From Timema cristinae (Eukaryota; Arthropoda; Insecta; Phasmatodea; Timematidae), in contig JBCFYV010000001.1 of assembly GCA_039000515.1 (NCBI GenBank), positions 31,580,061 to 31,644,060 on the forward strand: DNA of 64,000 bases. Direction: 5' to 3'. The notes beneath the pieces were generated by a model. The model saw nothing but the letters and a program-made list of their open reading frames with translations. It was not told the origin of the DNA and ran no database searches. Made by a program: the position numbers and the translations under genes. Positions 12,881 to 24,480 of this stretch are shown here, piece by piece (the stretch's first letter is position 1; each line of letters begins with the position of its first letter).

Positions 12881-14414
12881 AGGTCGGTACACACAGAACG
12901 CTAAGCTAAGATTTGCTCCTCTAACTTTTTAGAAAAATAGCGGACCATATATTTAAATGGGTTGTTTCACACAGAAAGCTAAGCTATGCCTTGCTACGCT
13001 GCGCTATGTTTTTTCCGATTGCTGGTGGGGGAATTTTTCCATCTCCCACCTTGAGCCATCTTACATTGCGCATGTGCATAACGCAGCTTGGGCTCCGTGT
13101 CTAACAGACGCACTGCTGGTTGGGTGAAAATAACTAATGAAGTGTTGACGTTTTGTTTTCAGTTTGTTTCGCATGTATTTCAATAATATACTATTTAGGT
13201 TTTATATTTGATAATTTTTTTATATATTAAAGTGGATCCGTTAATTGAAAAAATCAGACCTTCACCTCCTAAATATTCTTCATCTTCCAAAACCACTGAT
13301 AACAGTAGTATCTTTTCTTCCTCAGTACTATCACCTGAACTCAAACAAGACATTTGGAGAAAGCCATAACTAAACTTCACCAGAGCAAACCAGACTGAAA
13401 CAAACAACGGGAGTGAAAAGTGGGAACATGGCTTAGCCTAGCTTATCAATGAGTGTGAAACCAAAGTGACACAGTCTTAGCAGAGGACAGCACATCATAG
13501 CATAGCTTAGCTTAGCCTAGCTTATCAATGAGTGTGAAACCAAAGTGACACAGTCTTAGCAGAGGACAGCACATCATAGCATAGCTTAGCTTAGCCTAGC
13601 TTATCAATGAGTGTGAAACCAAAGTGACACAGTCTTAGCAGAGGACAGCACATCATAGCATAGCTTAGCTTAGCCTAGCTTATCAATGAGTGTGAAACCA
13701 AAGTGGCACAGTCTTAGCAGAGGACAGCACATCATAGCATAGTTTAGCTTAGCCTAGCTTATCAATGAGTGTGAAACCAAAGTGACACAGTCTTAGCAGA
13801 GGACAGCACATCATAGCATAGCTTAGCTTAGCCTAGCTTATCAATGAGTGTGAAACCAAAGTGACACAGTCTTAGCAGAGGACAGCACATCATAGCATAG
13901 TTTAGCTTAGCCTAGCTTATCAATGAGTGTGAAACCAAAGTGGCACAGTCTTAGCAGAGGACAGCACATCATAGCATAGTTTAGCTTAGCCTAGCTTATC
14001 AATGAGTGTGAAACCAAAGTGACACAGTCTTAGCAGAGGACAGCACATCATAGCATAGTTTAGCTTAGCCTAGCTTATCAATGAGTGTGAAACCAAAGTG
14101 ACACAGTCTTAGCAGAGGACAGCACATCATAGCATAGTTTAGCTTAGCCTAGCTTATCAATGAGTGTGAAACCAAAGTGGCACAGTCTTAGCAGAGGACA
14201 GCACATCATAGCATAGTTTAGCTTAGCCTAGCTTATCAATGAGTGTGAAACCAAAGTGACACAGTCTTAGCAGAGGACAGCACATCATAGCATAGCTTAG
14301 CTTAGCCTAGCTTATCAATGAGTGTGAAGCCAAAGTGACACAGTCTTAGCAGAGGACAGCACAGCATAGCATAGCATATCATAGCTTAGCTTAGCATTCT
14401 GTGTGTATCGGCCT
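12881..14414. mobile_element. PIF/Harbinger-like TIR element carrying a satellite
   Basis: Terminal inverted repeats of 30 bp match at 27 positions (12881-12910 and 14385-14414; core TACACACAGAA, then GCTAAGCTAAG). Flanking triplets TTG (left) and TTA (right) fit a 3-bp TWA duplication. Non-array DNA includes a short open stretch near 13231-13370 beginning DPLIEKIRP, which might be the start of a MADF-like protein of this superfamily, but it breaks quickly. It lies inside the outer TIR pair. Confidence 0.7.
13433..14375 (+). repeat. 79-bp satellite, 12 units
   Basis: The anchor TATCAATGAGTG recurs at 13444, 13523, 13602 and so on to 14313, exactly 79 bp apart each time. Units contain CACAGTCTTAGCAGAGGACA. 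Units 4, 7 and 10 share a G variant (GTGGCAC instead of GTGACAC), a three-unit 237-bp higher-order period. The unit also contains AGCTTAGCTTAG, the inner part of the host element's right terminal repeat. Confidence 0.97.
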
Positions 14415-15112
14415 TTAACCACAGCCATTTAGGCCAATATTATTTATATTTATTTGAGGTCGGGAACAAAGCTTATTTATTGTTTTAATTCATTTGAAAA
14501 AAAAAAATTATTCACAGCACTTTCACAAAAGGTCAAACGAACATAGCTTCATATATATATATTACAAGTATTTTCTCTTTTCCGTAAATACTATGCCTGT
14601 ATTAAAAGGTATTATTAATGTGTGCACTATATTACACATATTTAACATTACAAAATGAATAAAAAGTAATTTTAATTATGTTTAAAATATTGTTCGGATT
14701 GGGTAAATCGAAATAATTATTAAAAGTAAGGTAATAGTGTGATAAAACCTAGTATACATTATTTTAAATGTAAAATATAATGTGTAGTTAAAAAACCTAA
14801 CATTTATAACCACTGATATTTTACAAGTGTTGACAACCCAAAACCTAAGCATATGATTTTTGAACTGTCATCCAGGTAAAAACCTATCATTAACAGACCT
14901 TAGACCAGAATTGATCGGGCCGGTTTAGCATAGGTGTTGTCTTGTATTTATTGTAGCACTGCACTTGAGGCGTACTAAGTCTGAATATGAAACTGGTCCT
15001 TAGTGTCAGCCTAGTTGAAAAAATAATGTGGGTGGGTCAGTAGTGTCGCAGTAGTGTACTCGGGGCTGCACTACTGTTTAACTCACACTACTGGCCCTCT
15101 CAGCTTCGTTCT

Positions 15113-15430
15113 AGGGGTCGTGGTCTAGGGTAAGGTGTCAGACTTCTCTGCTGGGGGTCCGGGGTTCAATCCTCGGTCCCGGAACATATTTATCTGATTG
15201 CCAAACCTTTCCTTCAGCTCTGACAAGACGTGTATTAATCACAACTTGTGAATGGGGGGAATGCCAGGCCTCCACCGTGGTTCGGATCCCACGTTAAACT
15301 GTAGGTCCTCCATTTCATCTCACTATCACCTTACCATTACACATTAGCGTAAGTTTGTATAACCCGAATGGGTAGTAAGACGCGGTGCTAATAATAATAA
15401 TAATAATAATAATAATGATAATAATAATAA
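15113..15430 (+). mobile_element. SINE B with (TAA)n end
   Basis: Head TGGTCTAGGGTAAGGTGTCA and B-box-like GGGTTCAATCCTCGG. The family B body includes GACAAGACGTGTATTAATC and AATGCCAGGCCTCCACCG. It ends with GGTAGTAAGACGCGGTGCTA and an (AAT)n tail. It lies directly against the outer TIR end. Confidence 0.88.
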
Positions 15431-16844
15431 GTGGCTACACACATCATGGTCAAATTATAACGCTGTGTCGTGGCACGATCCAATACATCGACACACACGC
15501 TTTCTAGAGACGAGTTGAACTTCAGCAGAACAGCTCGCGCCGATAATGCGGGAATCTTTTGATTGGCTTGGAGCTCGTCACTTGATTCCGTTTCTGTTCT
15601 GCGCTTGTTTTTCGGCGAACCTGCGAATCCACAGTAAGTCTAGTCACTAGTGGAAATTATAGCTAGGACTAATATATTTAACTACATAGGCCTACAGTCC
15701 AATTTTCACATGAAGAACTTTATATGACAAGATACTTTAAGCTGATTATGGCATGGAAAACAGTAGGCTTAGCTGTTAGTTACTAAGCTTACTAAAACAA
15801 TTTTTATATATTCATACATCAAGTCGTGTTATTTACAGCTGTCATGCATGATACCTCTAAAATAACACAAACAATATAGTGAAATGTTATCAATATTGAA
15901 CTCAAAGAAATATGTTTGATTTTCGAAACGGTTCTTCCAACCAAAATCAGGGTATGGTCTACCTCAATGTATCCACACTAAAATCAATACTTTTGATTAA
16001 TATTTTCAAAACCTATAAATTATCACCAATAAAATAATATAATTTTATCAATATTGGTTAACAGCTATTTATTGTTCTAAAGGGCTCGTCCTAATAAAAG
16101 TGGACTTTAACAAGCGTTTTTGAGTGTGAGCCATATATATATATATATATCCGCTCTACATGGACACGCTGTATGTCCCACGCGGTGTAATGAGCGTGGA
16201 CAGTCCATGTCGAGTATATCACAATACGGTGTGCGGGCGGGATATGTGTGGGCGTGATGTACGGTCCAGTGTTTGTTTAGTCACATTGGTGCCTCAGGTC
16301 GTCGCGACGCTCAATAAGACTAGGTATTTTCATACAGCGTCAAACAACCCTGTTCGGACAATAAATATGCAAATATACTTATACTAATTACGCTAATGGG
16401 ATATGGATGAAGAGGGTAGATTTTTAGAGGAAATACACTCAAATCTGTTTAGAGAAAGAGGGACAGACAGAGAAAGAATGATACAGAGACAGGAATACAT
16501 ATAGTGTGTGTGCGCATGCGTGCAAAACCATTTAGCAAAACACACCCTCATTATACTCGTCCGGGATTTGGGTCCGGACCTTCCTGCTACCGGGAAACTA
16601 GATCATACATTCACTTGCGTTGTTCCCGTTTTGTCGGAACCAGGGACCATCGTATTAAGTTCCGTTTTAGCGTTCCCTTTTCCAGTATCAACTGTGGTTG
16701 GCTTCAAACGACACATCTGCCATCTGCTAATCTAACCCTAGCCTGATTCTGGCTACAACTTATAGCGTGCGTGGCGTTGCGGTTTCAAAATATATCTTTT
16801 TCACCCAGCATCCGACTCAACCATGATTAGGATCGTTAAGACCC
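15431..16844. other. Intron stretch with a dispersed-repeat fragment
   Basis: About 15690-15960 shares phrases with other dispersed fragments (AAATGTTATCAATATTGAAC, then AAAGAAATATGTTTG; compare 40120-40165). A (TA)n tract lies at about 16134-16151. Two overlapping 75-80 codon open frames at 16504-16746 show nothing recognisable. Confidence 0.45.
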
Positions 16845-17062
16845 GTTCCGGTGGCCGAATGGTCTAAGGCGTACGCTCGCAGTAGACTAGACTGCCGATG
16901 TCGAGAGATCGAGTTTCGAATCTCGGTTGGGTGTTCTACTTTCTCTCTACGAAAATGCTGGTACACTTACATCAAAATATAACCTTCATAATCCCTAAAA
17001 GCATTTACGTAATTAGTACATAAGCGTATAACCCGAACGATTAGTAAAATGCGGTGCTAAGA
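16845..17062 (+). mobile_element. SINE A
   Basis: Clear head GGTGGCCGAATGGTCTAAGG, B box GTTTCGAATCTCGG, and tail CCCGAACGATTAGTAAAATG. The body has lost part of the usual TTTTCC segment. Confidence 0.85.
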
Positions 17063-17192
17063 AAAGTATGGTGTAAGTGTAGTTCTTGGACAACCTACTC
17101 CGAGATACTTTTGTTTACGTACGTGTGATCTAAATGTTTACACGTCAGATGGGAAATAATGAACCAACAAGCTTTTAATAATCTGCGCTGTT

Positions 17193-17445
17193 TAAGCACC
17201 GCGTTACACCCGTTCGGTTTATATGCTTATGCCTATGTACTAATAACACTAATGTGTTAAGGTTGAGTAAGGTTGAATTTAGATGAATTGTACCCTCATT
17301 ACGTGGAGGAAGAGTAGAAAATCTTTTAGGTAAAAACACTCTAAGCACACCCGACTGGGATTCGAAGCCTGATGTACCTGTCATTGGTGGTCTAGTCTAG
17401 CGTGAGAGTGACGCATTAGGCCATGCAGCCACCGAAGTGGGTAAC
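17193..17445 (-). mobile_element. SINE A, minus orientation
   Basis: Begins with the complemented tail (GCACCGCGTTACACCCGTTC) and ends with the complemented head (TTAGGCCATGCAGCCACCGA). It forms an inverted pair with the SINE at 16845-17062, about 130 bp away. Confidence 0.85.
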
Positions 17446-18014
17446 AACTGATTTTTTTTAAATTAACTTTTCACAGGTAATTGATGAAATATCTTTCATT
17501 TTCTGGCTGAAATGCAATCAAATAATCCCATATGTGACTGAATAATTCTCATAAATAATTTTGTAAATTTGTTTTGTATGCAGTTGGTTATTGCATTAAT
17601 TGTAACATGGAAGTAACACGAGTAAATTAGGTGTACAAAACTAATTAACTGTGCTGGAATAACATGATAAATAGAGGTTAGCCTTGGAATAGAAAGCACG
17701 TCCCATAACGCGATTTTGTAAATGTCAAATAATGGCGCAATAAACTCAGAAAAGCGATACAATTTGTATAAAATTGTTGGGCCAGGGGTGGTGCAGAGGT
17801 TTCCACTAACTCAGACCCAGGGGGCCTAGGTTCGTTCACAATTGGGTGCGATGTGGAATAAAAGGGGAGAGGGATTCAGGGCAAGTGTTTAAACTATTCA
17901 TTTATCAACGGTGATTGATCAAAATTTGAAACAAACTCCTCATTCCTTGCCTTTTGCACACACATACACATAGAAATGTTTTATTGTTAGATATTATTAC
18001 TTTTTTTCCCCCAT
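17446..18014. other. Spacer with a possible old tRNA-like fragment
   Basis: 17785-17845 (GGTGGTGCAGAGGTTTCC, then GCCTAGGTTCG) has weak A- and B-box spacing. Too short to classify. Confidence 0.35.
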
Positions 18015-18241
18015 TTATTTGAGGTATTTAACGTGCACTGTTTACACCGAATGACTAGATCCTTACACGACTTATAAACTGATTTATATCTATAACTAAC
18101 ACAAAACCCAGCCCCCCGGCCGTTAATTTATAACTGTGCAAGGGGTAAACCCATACTTCACCAATGATACCTCTTCTCGGCCATGCTAGGAATCGAACTC
18201 ATAGTATATATACGACCTTCATACTGAGCTAAGGTGACGGA
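18015..18241 (-). mobile_element. SINE E, minus orientation
   Basis: Read on the minus strand: head CACCTTAGCTCAGTATGAAG, B box GAGTTCGATTCCTAG, body ATAAATTAACGGCCGGGG, then the tail GTGCACGTTAAATACCTC. The body matches the copy at 42903-43170. Confidence 0.75.
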
Positions 18242-18317
18242 CTAATATTACAACACTTCTAGAACCAGATTAAAATACTATAGAATCCGCCAACCGATCT
18301 GCACCAAAAAGGGATCA

Positions 18318-18535
18318 ACGTTGCTCACGTGGGCTAAGGTTTCAAGCTTGACTGGTCTGTTTTGCCGGTAACAGGGAGGTTGGGGCTCGAATGCCGGCTG
18401 GGTGTACCAATAATGTTTATTTCCCCATATGACTTCCCACTCTATCGTCGGACACATCCGGGTATACTTCCTTTATCGTCCCTGACCTATTAGGGTAATT
18501 AAATGTAATAGCCGGGACTGGTTTTAAGAAGTGAT
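18318..18535 (+). mobile_element. SINE A, 3' end degraded
   Basis: Head CTCACGTGGGCTAAGG, GGCTCGAATGCCGGCTGGGT in the B-box region, and part of the body; the common tail is not recognisable. Confidence 0.65.
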
Positions 18536-18649
18536 AGGAAATAAAACAAAAAAGGCCAATGCTGTATTTTAGTACGCTTTCGTTTTGGCTTTAAGTATAT
18601 CACTTAGGGGTGTAAAAGACCCAAACGCACACACATACCACCATTTACC

Positions 18650-19906
18650 AACTATATTTGTCTAGGAGGGCAGTACTACCATTGACAAGCTCTATTTGTC
18701 TAGGAGGGCAGTACTACATTGACAAGCTCTATTTGTCTAGGAGGGCAGTACCACCATTGACAAGCTATATTTGTCTAGGAGGGCAGTACCACCTTTGACA
18801 AGCTATATTTCTCTAGGAGGGCAGTACCACCATTGACAAGCTATATTTGTCTAGGAGGGCAGTACCACCATTGACAAGCTATATTTGTCTAGGAGGGCAG
18901 TACCACCATTGACAAGCTATATTTGTCTAGGAGGGCAGTACCACCATTGACAAGCTATATTTGTCTAGGAGGGCAGTACTACCATTGACAACTATATTTG
19001 TCTAGGAGGACAGTACCACCATTGACAAGCTATATTTGTCTAGGAGGGCAGTACTACCATTGACAAGCTATATTTGTCTGGAGGGCAGTACCACCATTGA
19101 CAAGCTATTTTTGTCTAGGAGGGCAGTACTACCATTGACAAGCTATATTTGTCTAGAAGGGCAGTACACCATTGACAAGCTATATTTGTCAAGGAGGGCA
19201 GTACTACCATTGACAAGCTATATTTGTTTAGTAGGGCAGTACACCATTGATAAATATATTTGTTTAGGAGGGAAGTTCTACCATTGACAAGCTATATTTG
19301 TCTAGGAGGGCAGTACTACCATTGACAAGCTTATTTGTCTAGAAGGGCAGTACACCATTGATAAAATATATTTGTCTAGGAGGGCAGTACTACCATTGAC
19401 AAGCTATATTTGTCTAGGAGGGCAGTACTACCATTGACAAGCTATATTTGTCTAGGAGGGCAGTACCACCATTGATAAATATATTTGTTTAGGGGGCAGT
19501 ACCACCATTGACAGCTATATTTGTCTAGGAGGGCAGTACTACCATTGACAAGCTATATTTGTCTAGGAGGGCAGTATTACCAATGACAAGCTATATTTGT
19601 CTAGGAAGGCAGTACTACCATTGACAAGCTATATTTGTCTAGGAGGGCAGTACACCATTGATAAAATATATTTGTCTAGGAGGGCAGTACTACCATTGAC
19701 AAGCTATATTGTCTAGGAGGGCTGTACTACCATTGACAAGCTATATTTGTTTAGTAGGGCAGTACACCATTGATAAAATATATTTGTTAAGGAGGGAAGT
19801 ACTACCATTGACAAGCTATATTTGTCTAGGAGGGCAGTACCACCATTGACAAGCTATATTTGTCCAGGAGGGCACTACCACCATTGACAAGCTATATTTG
19901 TCTAGG
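18650..19906 (+). repeat. 38-bp minisatellite, about 33 units
   Basis: Units read GACAAGCTATATTTGTCTAG followed by GAGGGCAGTACCACCATT (38 bp), with 36-37-bp variants. Recurrent variants (TTGATAAATATATT, GTAGGGCAGTACACC) suggest block-wise duplication. An 83-codon open frame inside (19036-19287) is a by-product of the repeat. Confidence 0.95.
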
Positions 19907-20405
19907 ATGGCTCGAAGGTAGTCCATCAAACAGTTGCGGCTCCAGCCCAGGTTGATTCTTACGTATAAACGGATGTAAAGATAGAGTTGTAAAATCATCC
20001 TTTTAAGTTCGGGGACGGTTAAAACATAGATATCCATCATCATCTAGAACAGTGGTTCCCAACTGTGGGACATAAATTATTCACGGTGGTACGCGTGAGA
20101 AGTCAAACAAAACAAGCAAATTAAAATCGAAGAAAGATTAAATATTATAAATATACTAAGACCAAGTCTAACCAAAATTAAAACAAATATAAACCGTTAG
20201 TGTTGGAGGAGGGGGGCGGAGAGCAACACTGAATACTACACATTACGAAAATGGATGTGGTAGTACACCATTCAAAATTTTTGTGAATCGCCGATCTAGA
20301 TGAAAACAATTTCACAATCACAATAATTTATCTAATTAAGGAAGTAAATAAATATTTCAAACACGGGTGCTACAGCCGCCACAGTTTGATGGACTACCTT
20401 CGAAC
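19907..20405. mobile_element. Foldback element with ~40-bp inverted arms
   Basis: The left arm (CTCGAAGGTAGTCCATCAAA from 19911) is complemented by the right arm (TTTGATGGACTACCTTCGAA, ending 20404), continuing inward about 40 bp. The flanks TTTGTCTAGG (19897-19906) and TTTATCTAGG (20406-20415) look like a target duplication. The left flank is the last minisatellite unit, so the element would have inserted at the array edge. Confidence 0.65.
20050..20293. mobile_element. Non-autonomous hAT nested in the foldback element
   Basis: Starts with CAGTGGTTCCCAACTGTGGG, a typical hAT terminus. The right end is degraded (GTGAATCGCCG). Flanking 8-mers ATCTAGAA (20042-20049) and ATCTAGAT (20294-20301) differ at one base, as expected for an 8-bp hAT duplication. 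Confidence 0.8.
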
Positions 20406-20415
20406 TTTATCTAGG

Positions 20416-21677
20416 TCTTAACCGGCCATACATAGCTCGAGGTAAATCGTGATTTTAGTTATAGTTCTAAAATTGAGGGTAGTTTACTGATGACTGATTT
20501 TAGAAAATTTGAATATATTTTATAAATTATTGTAATAATTTTGTTTAATATTTATATCTAATACTGTTTTATATGAGTAACATATAAGGCTGACTTACTA
20601 AAATCTTTTATTACGAGCTTTGTTTCAAACTACAATAATATGATCAAATGTGTCTCATTGTGTCGCATCATTAATATTTGTAGAATTTTCTTGGCCAAAC
20701 TGTTGGATAAAATTTTTAAACGCCTTTTAATTAAATTTCAACTATCTTTTCATCATAATTTTACTATAAAATAATTTTGTATTATTAAGATAATAAAATA
20801 TGTATTTTTTAGATTAAATGTTGTTAGTTTATTTCTTCACAATATTAATCTTTTGGTTTCTTTTAAGCCAGCATATCAAGCCATAACTAACCATTTCAAT
20901 TTTTGTCTCACAATATGACTAAACAAATCCATTTCAAAAGGTGTTTTGCGGTATTTCAAAATGTTTTAAACCCTGATTTTTTTTAAAACCGTCCACTTTC
21001 GACCATCAACATTGATTGAAAGTCACTAAAACTTGACATTTAAGTAATATGTTTTATTTGCTGTATTATTTAAAAAGGTAAGCTAAAAAGTTCTCATCTA
21101 ATAATACTTATGGATTACTGTATAATTTATCTTTAAATTATCAATCAAATGGTTTATAAATATAAATACAATTGTTACATTTTTATCTTTAACACCATTG
21201 TGGCACTTTTCAAATTACGGGCTTCCTTTTAAGATCAGATGGTACTAACTTTGCATCTTTAACTAAAAATACTGTATAATTAATTTTCAATTTAATTTAA
21301 TTTTCAATTTTAATAATAAATAGTATAAAACATATACATTCTAATTCATAAATATGTTTATATTTAGTATATGTACTTTATATATAAACTACTAGTACGG
21401 TTGCTATTCTTCAGGGCTTTTATGGCGAGTTTTTTAAAGATGTTTCTGTATGTTCATACCAAGTTGAGTTTCTGAACTTTCTTCAGCACTAGCTCTTTTA
21501 TTTTAAAATAAAATTTGTATTGATTTTTCCAAAACAGTTATTGTAAGTAGGGAAGAAAGCTGTGTCATTTCTGTATCCAGGAAATTGCTTCCCGGTATCT
21601 AATTAATTCATGGCTCAACGAATCTGTCAAATATTGCCGTCAATAGGATCCATTATTTTGAGTTTGATTTATTTTCT
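20416..21677. other. Very AT-rich 1.3 kb
   Basis: Long A/T runs, no repeat family member and no open frame of note. Confidence 0.45.
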
Positions 21678-22143
21678 TTGTGCTTTCTTTATTTCCTCTT
21701 CCTCCCACTATTCTTTATGTTCGGTGTAGCGAAAACCTTCGGTTTGGTAGATCTGGAAAGGTTCTGGGTTTCTCGATCCCGCGCTCCCCTTCCGGCTCTG
21801 TTTGTTCCGGGTTACTGCTCCCCGGAGCCGTTCCCGGAGTCGGGTCAAGTCGCTCCGGTGGGCTGGAATTGCTCCGTGTTGTTCGAAATAGTCCCTCTCT
21901 AACACCCTCCCCCCTCCCCATTTCATTTCTACCCGTCAGTTGGGCGTTTGCAACGATTGAAAGACGTCTGGAAGAAGGGTTATACTCGGTGCGATTGTTC
22001 TGTCAAGAATGTACGACTGCTTTTTCTTTAGTGTGTTTCCTTGCCACTGGAGGCTCTGTAGTTGCCTCTATTTTAGGCGGTAATTTATATTGTCTTCTTT
22101 TTTTTGACCACCCATCCAGCGTCTATGTTGTATATAATGGTAA
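21678..22143 (+). other. GC-richer block with an open frame, unrecognised
   Basis: An open frame of 168 codons (21680-22186) crosses a CpG-containing block with CTCCCCGGAGCCGTTCCCGG near 21820. Overlapping frames are open on both strands, which argues for composition rather than selection. I recognise no domain. Confidence 0.3.
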
Positions 22144-22385
22144 TACCCGCTTTAGTAGTCGCTTGGTCATACTCGCAATAGACTAGACTGCCGATTGCGG
22201 GGAGATCGGGGTTTAGACACCAGTCTGGTGCACTGAGGGTGATTTTATATAAACGATTTTACCCTCTACTTCCACTAAAATGTGGATACATTTAATCTAA
22301 ATTGAAATTTTTTCTACCCCTTTCCCAATTATGTAAATTTTCGGATAGCCCCGAACGAACGGTTAGACGTGGTACACAAAAATAA
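22144..22385 (+). mobile_element. SINE A
   Basis: Head CCCGCTTTAGTAGTCGCTTG, then ACTAGACTGCCGATTGCGGG, body with TTTTACCCTCTACTTCC, tail CGAACGGTTAGACGTGG with a small deletion. Confidence 0.75.
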
Positions 22386-22414
22386 ATACTAATTTAGTAG
22401 AATTTGGAGGATAT

Positions 22415-22555
22415 TTACCATAATTGTGTGAAGGGAGAGTGGTAACCATTTTAAGAGAGAAAAACCTTAATTACACCCGGGTGGAATTATAACCCTTTCT
22501 CCGCGTCATCGACAAACCAGACATTTATTCAATATGCCCACTAATTCGGGTAATT
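22415..22555 (-). mobile_element. SINE A, minus, partial
   Basis: Complemented body and B-box region (TACACCCGGGTGGAATTATA, then CGTCATCGACAAACCAGAC). It lies directly after a plus-strand copy. Confidence 0.55.
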
Positions 22556-22659
22556 TATTTTTGGAATTATACCTTATGCTATTTTAACCTAAATGCACAG
22601 ATTTTGTATGATGTTAATAAGGAGTTGTACTAGCATATATCTGTTCCCATACTGATCTT

Positions 22660-22770
22660 CACTTGGTCTAAGGCATCACGTTTTCAATATACTGGGTTGT
22701 AGGTGACGGGCAAGTTTAAGCTGCTGATCTTGTCAGCGTTCATTGGGGAGTGGTTTCCCACTTGGGATCA
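22660..22770 (+). mobile_element. SINE A fragment
   Basis: CACTTGGTCTAAGGCATCAC matches the family A head; later sequence is diverged. Confidence 0.45.
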
Positions 22771-23284
22771 TTATTTTATCACTCTGTCATTAACTTTGAT
22801 ACTAAGCTTGCTAGTAAAAGGAAATTTTTCCGCCGGCCAAGATCATTAAAAAAAATGCATCGCTAGCAAATCTTGCAACAACATTCAATCGTGTTTGAAC
22901 TCGGGCCTCCCGGACCAAAGTCAAGAGAACTAACACCTTACTCAATCGTGCCAAGTTTTATATATATGTGTGTGTGTATGTATGTATGTATGTACGTGTG
23001 TCGTGTGAGTAAGTGTGTGTGTGTGTTTCCGTGTTCTAGTTAACTGTTAAACTTTTCGAAAACTTTTTTTTATTGGTTAAAACACTTTTCTAAAGAGTGG
23101 TGGAGGTATTTACAACCTTGTGCTATAAATGACCTGTAAACATCGTCGGGCAAGAAACGGTGTCTCCGAAATTCTGGTCAAGTTTGTAATTGAAAGTTTA
23201 TTGCCTCGCTTTGGCTATTCTTCTTCTCCTGCGAACTGATTACTCTGTCTAAAGATTCTACACAATATAAATTTATTTTCAAAT
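22771..23284. other. Spacer with a TG/TATG microsatellite
   Basis: A compound TG/TATG/GTGT repeat occupies about 22963-23025. Confidence 0.5.
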
Positions 23285-23520
23285 AAACTTATACGTATCT
23301 AACTTATGTACTAATTACACTAATGAGCTAGGGATAATGAAGGTTTAATGTAAAGAAAGTGTAACTGATTTCGCATATAGATAAAGAGGAATGAGTGGAA
23401 CACTGTTGAGAGGAAAACCACTCTCAACACGCCTGACTGGTATTCGAACTGCGATCTATCTGTCATCGGCAGTCTGGTATATTGCGAGCGTAACACCTTA
23501 GACCATGCGTGCACTGAATC
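23285..23520 (-). mobile_element. SINE A, minus, tail lost
   Basis: Complemented body (CTAATTACACTAATGAGCTA), then CGCCTGACTGGTATTCGAAC in the B-box region and ACCTTAGACCATGCGTGCAC for the head. The common tail is missing. Confidence 0.75.
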
Positions 23521-23852
23521 AGGTTTTTCAGCTAATTTTAAAACAAAATTAATAACATTCTGCCCCCCCTCCCCCCGCTTTTTAAGTCACCGTTCATTTA
23601 TCTCAGATAATTTATTGATTTGTAAATTAAACCTTTCCTAGATGATTATACTAAAATTGAATACTAATCGAAATGTTAATTTCTACAATAAGATTCAATT
23701 TATATTATTTAATTAACGGCAATACTGAGTCGAAGCAGGGATTGTTTTCCTGGAATTATTAGATTGGTTTTAATCATCCATTCGTATTTTGCTACATTCA
23801 TGACGTTTTAGTTACTGTACAAATTACCATGATTATTATAAATCTCGCCGTA

Positions 23853-24090
23853 TTGATGGTTGCATGGTCAAAGGCGTCACTCTCGTGTTAGACTGGACTG
23901 TTGGGGACAGGGAGTTTGCGGTTCGAATCCTGGTCGAATGTACTTAGGATATTTTTCAAACTGTTTTCCATTCTCCCTCCACACCAATTTGGGTACATTT
24001 TCTCTATAATTGACCTTACTCATTTATAACCAAATATTATAATTAATGTATTCATACTAGCCAAACATTTACTAAGATACGGTAGAAATG
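23853..24090 (+). mobile_element. SINE A
   Basis: Head TGGTTGCATGGTCAAAGGCG, B box GGTTCGAATCCTGG, tail ACATTTACTAAGATACGG. Confidence 0.78.
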
Positions 24091-24480
24091 TTTTTTTTAC
24101 ACATATACGTCATTTTTCCTTAAATATTTATAAAATAATCCATTGTTTTGAGAGAAAATATTTAGCTTTTGTTAAAATAAATATAAATTCTTCACGTGGC
24201 TATGTTTTACTAAAACAACAAATTAACCATTACTCCGTTACAAATTGTATAAAATATAATACATATATTAGCGTTTGAAGTGAAAATATTGATAGTATTT
24301 ATTTTATTTTGAAAGCCTACAAGCATACGCTAGTTTAAATCCAACCTTAAAAATATTGGACTCTGAATAAATTGTTATTGGAATCTCTTAAATAGGATTT
24401 CCATATTTCAAATGGGTTTTTCTCGAATTGGATCATCTCTTTTATAAGTACAAAAAAAAAATTACGTAAAATGTAGTAAT
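24091..24480. other. AT-rich spacer
   Basis: Nothing recognised between the SINE and the LINE 3' end. Confidence 0.4.

Larger units (their letters stand above)
12628..15112. mobile_element. Outer TIR element, ~2.5 kb, non-coding
   Basis: The left end (ACGAAGCTGAGTGGGACAGT, then AGTGTGAGT) is matched as its complement at the right end (ACTCACACTACTGGCCCTCT, then CAGCTTCGT), about 30 bp of inverted repeat. No transposase was seen. The exact outer ends and target duplication are unclear. Confidence 0.6.

Noticed and set aside
13231..13370. Functional MADF-type transposon protein in the Harbinger-like element
   Set aside because: Only a short stretch around DPLIEKIRP is suggestive; it is not a full domain and the frame ends soon after.
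21680..22186. 168-codon open frame, the longest in the window
   Set aside because: Overlapping frames are open on both strands in a GC-richer block, there is no recognisable domain, and its 3' end runs into a SINE.
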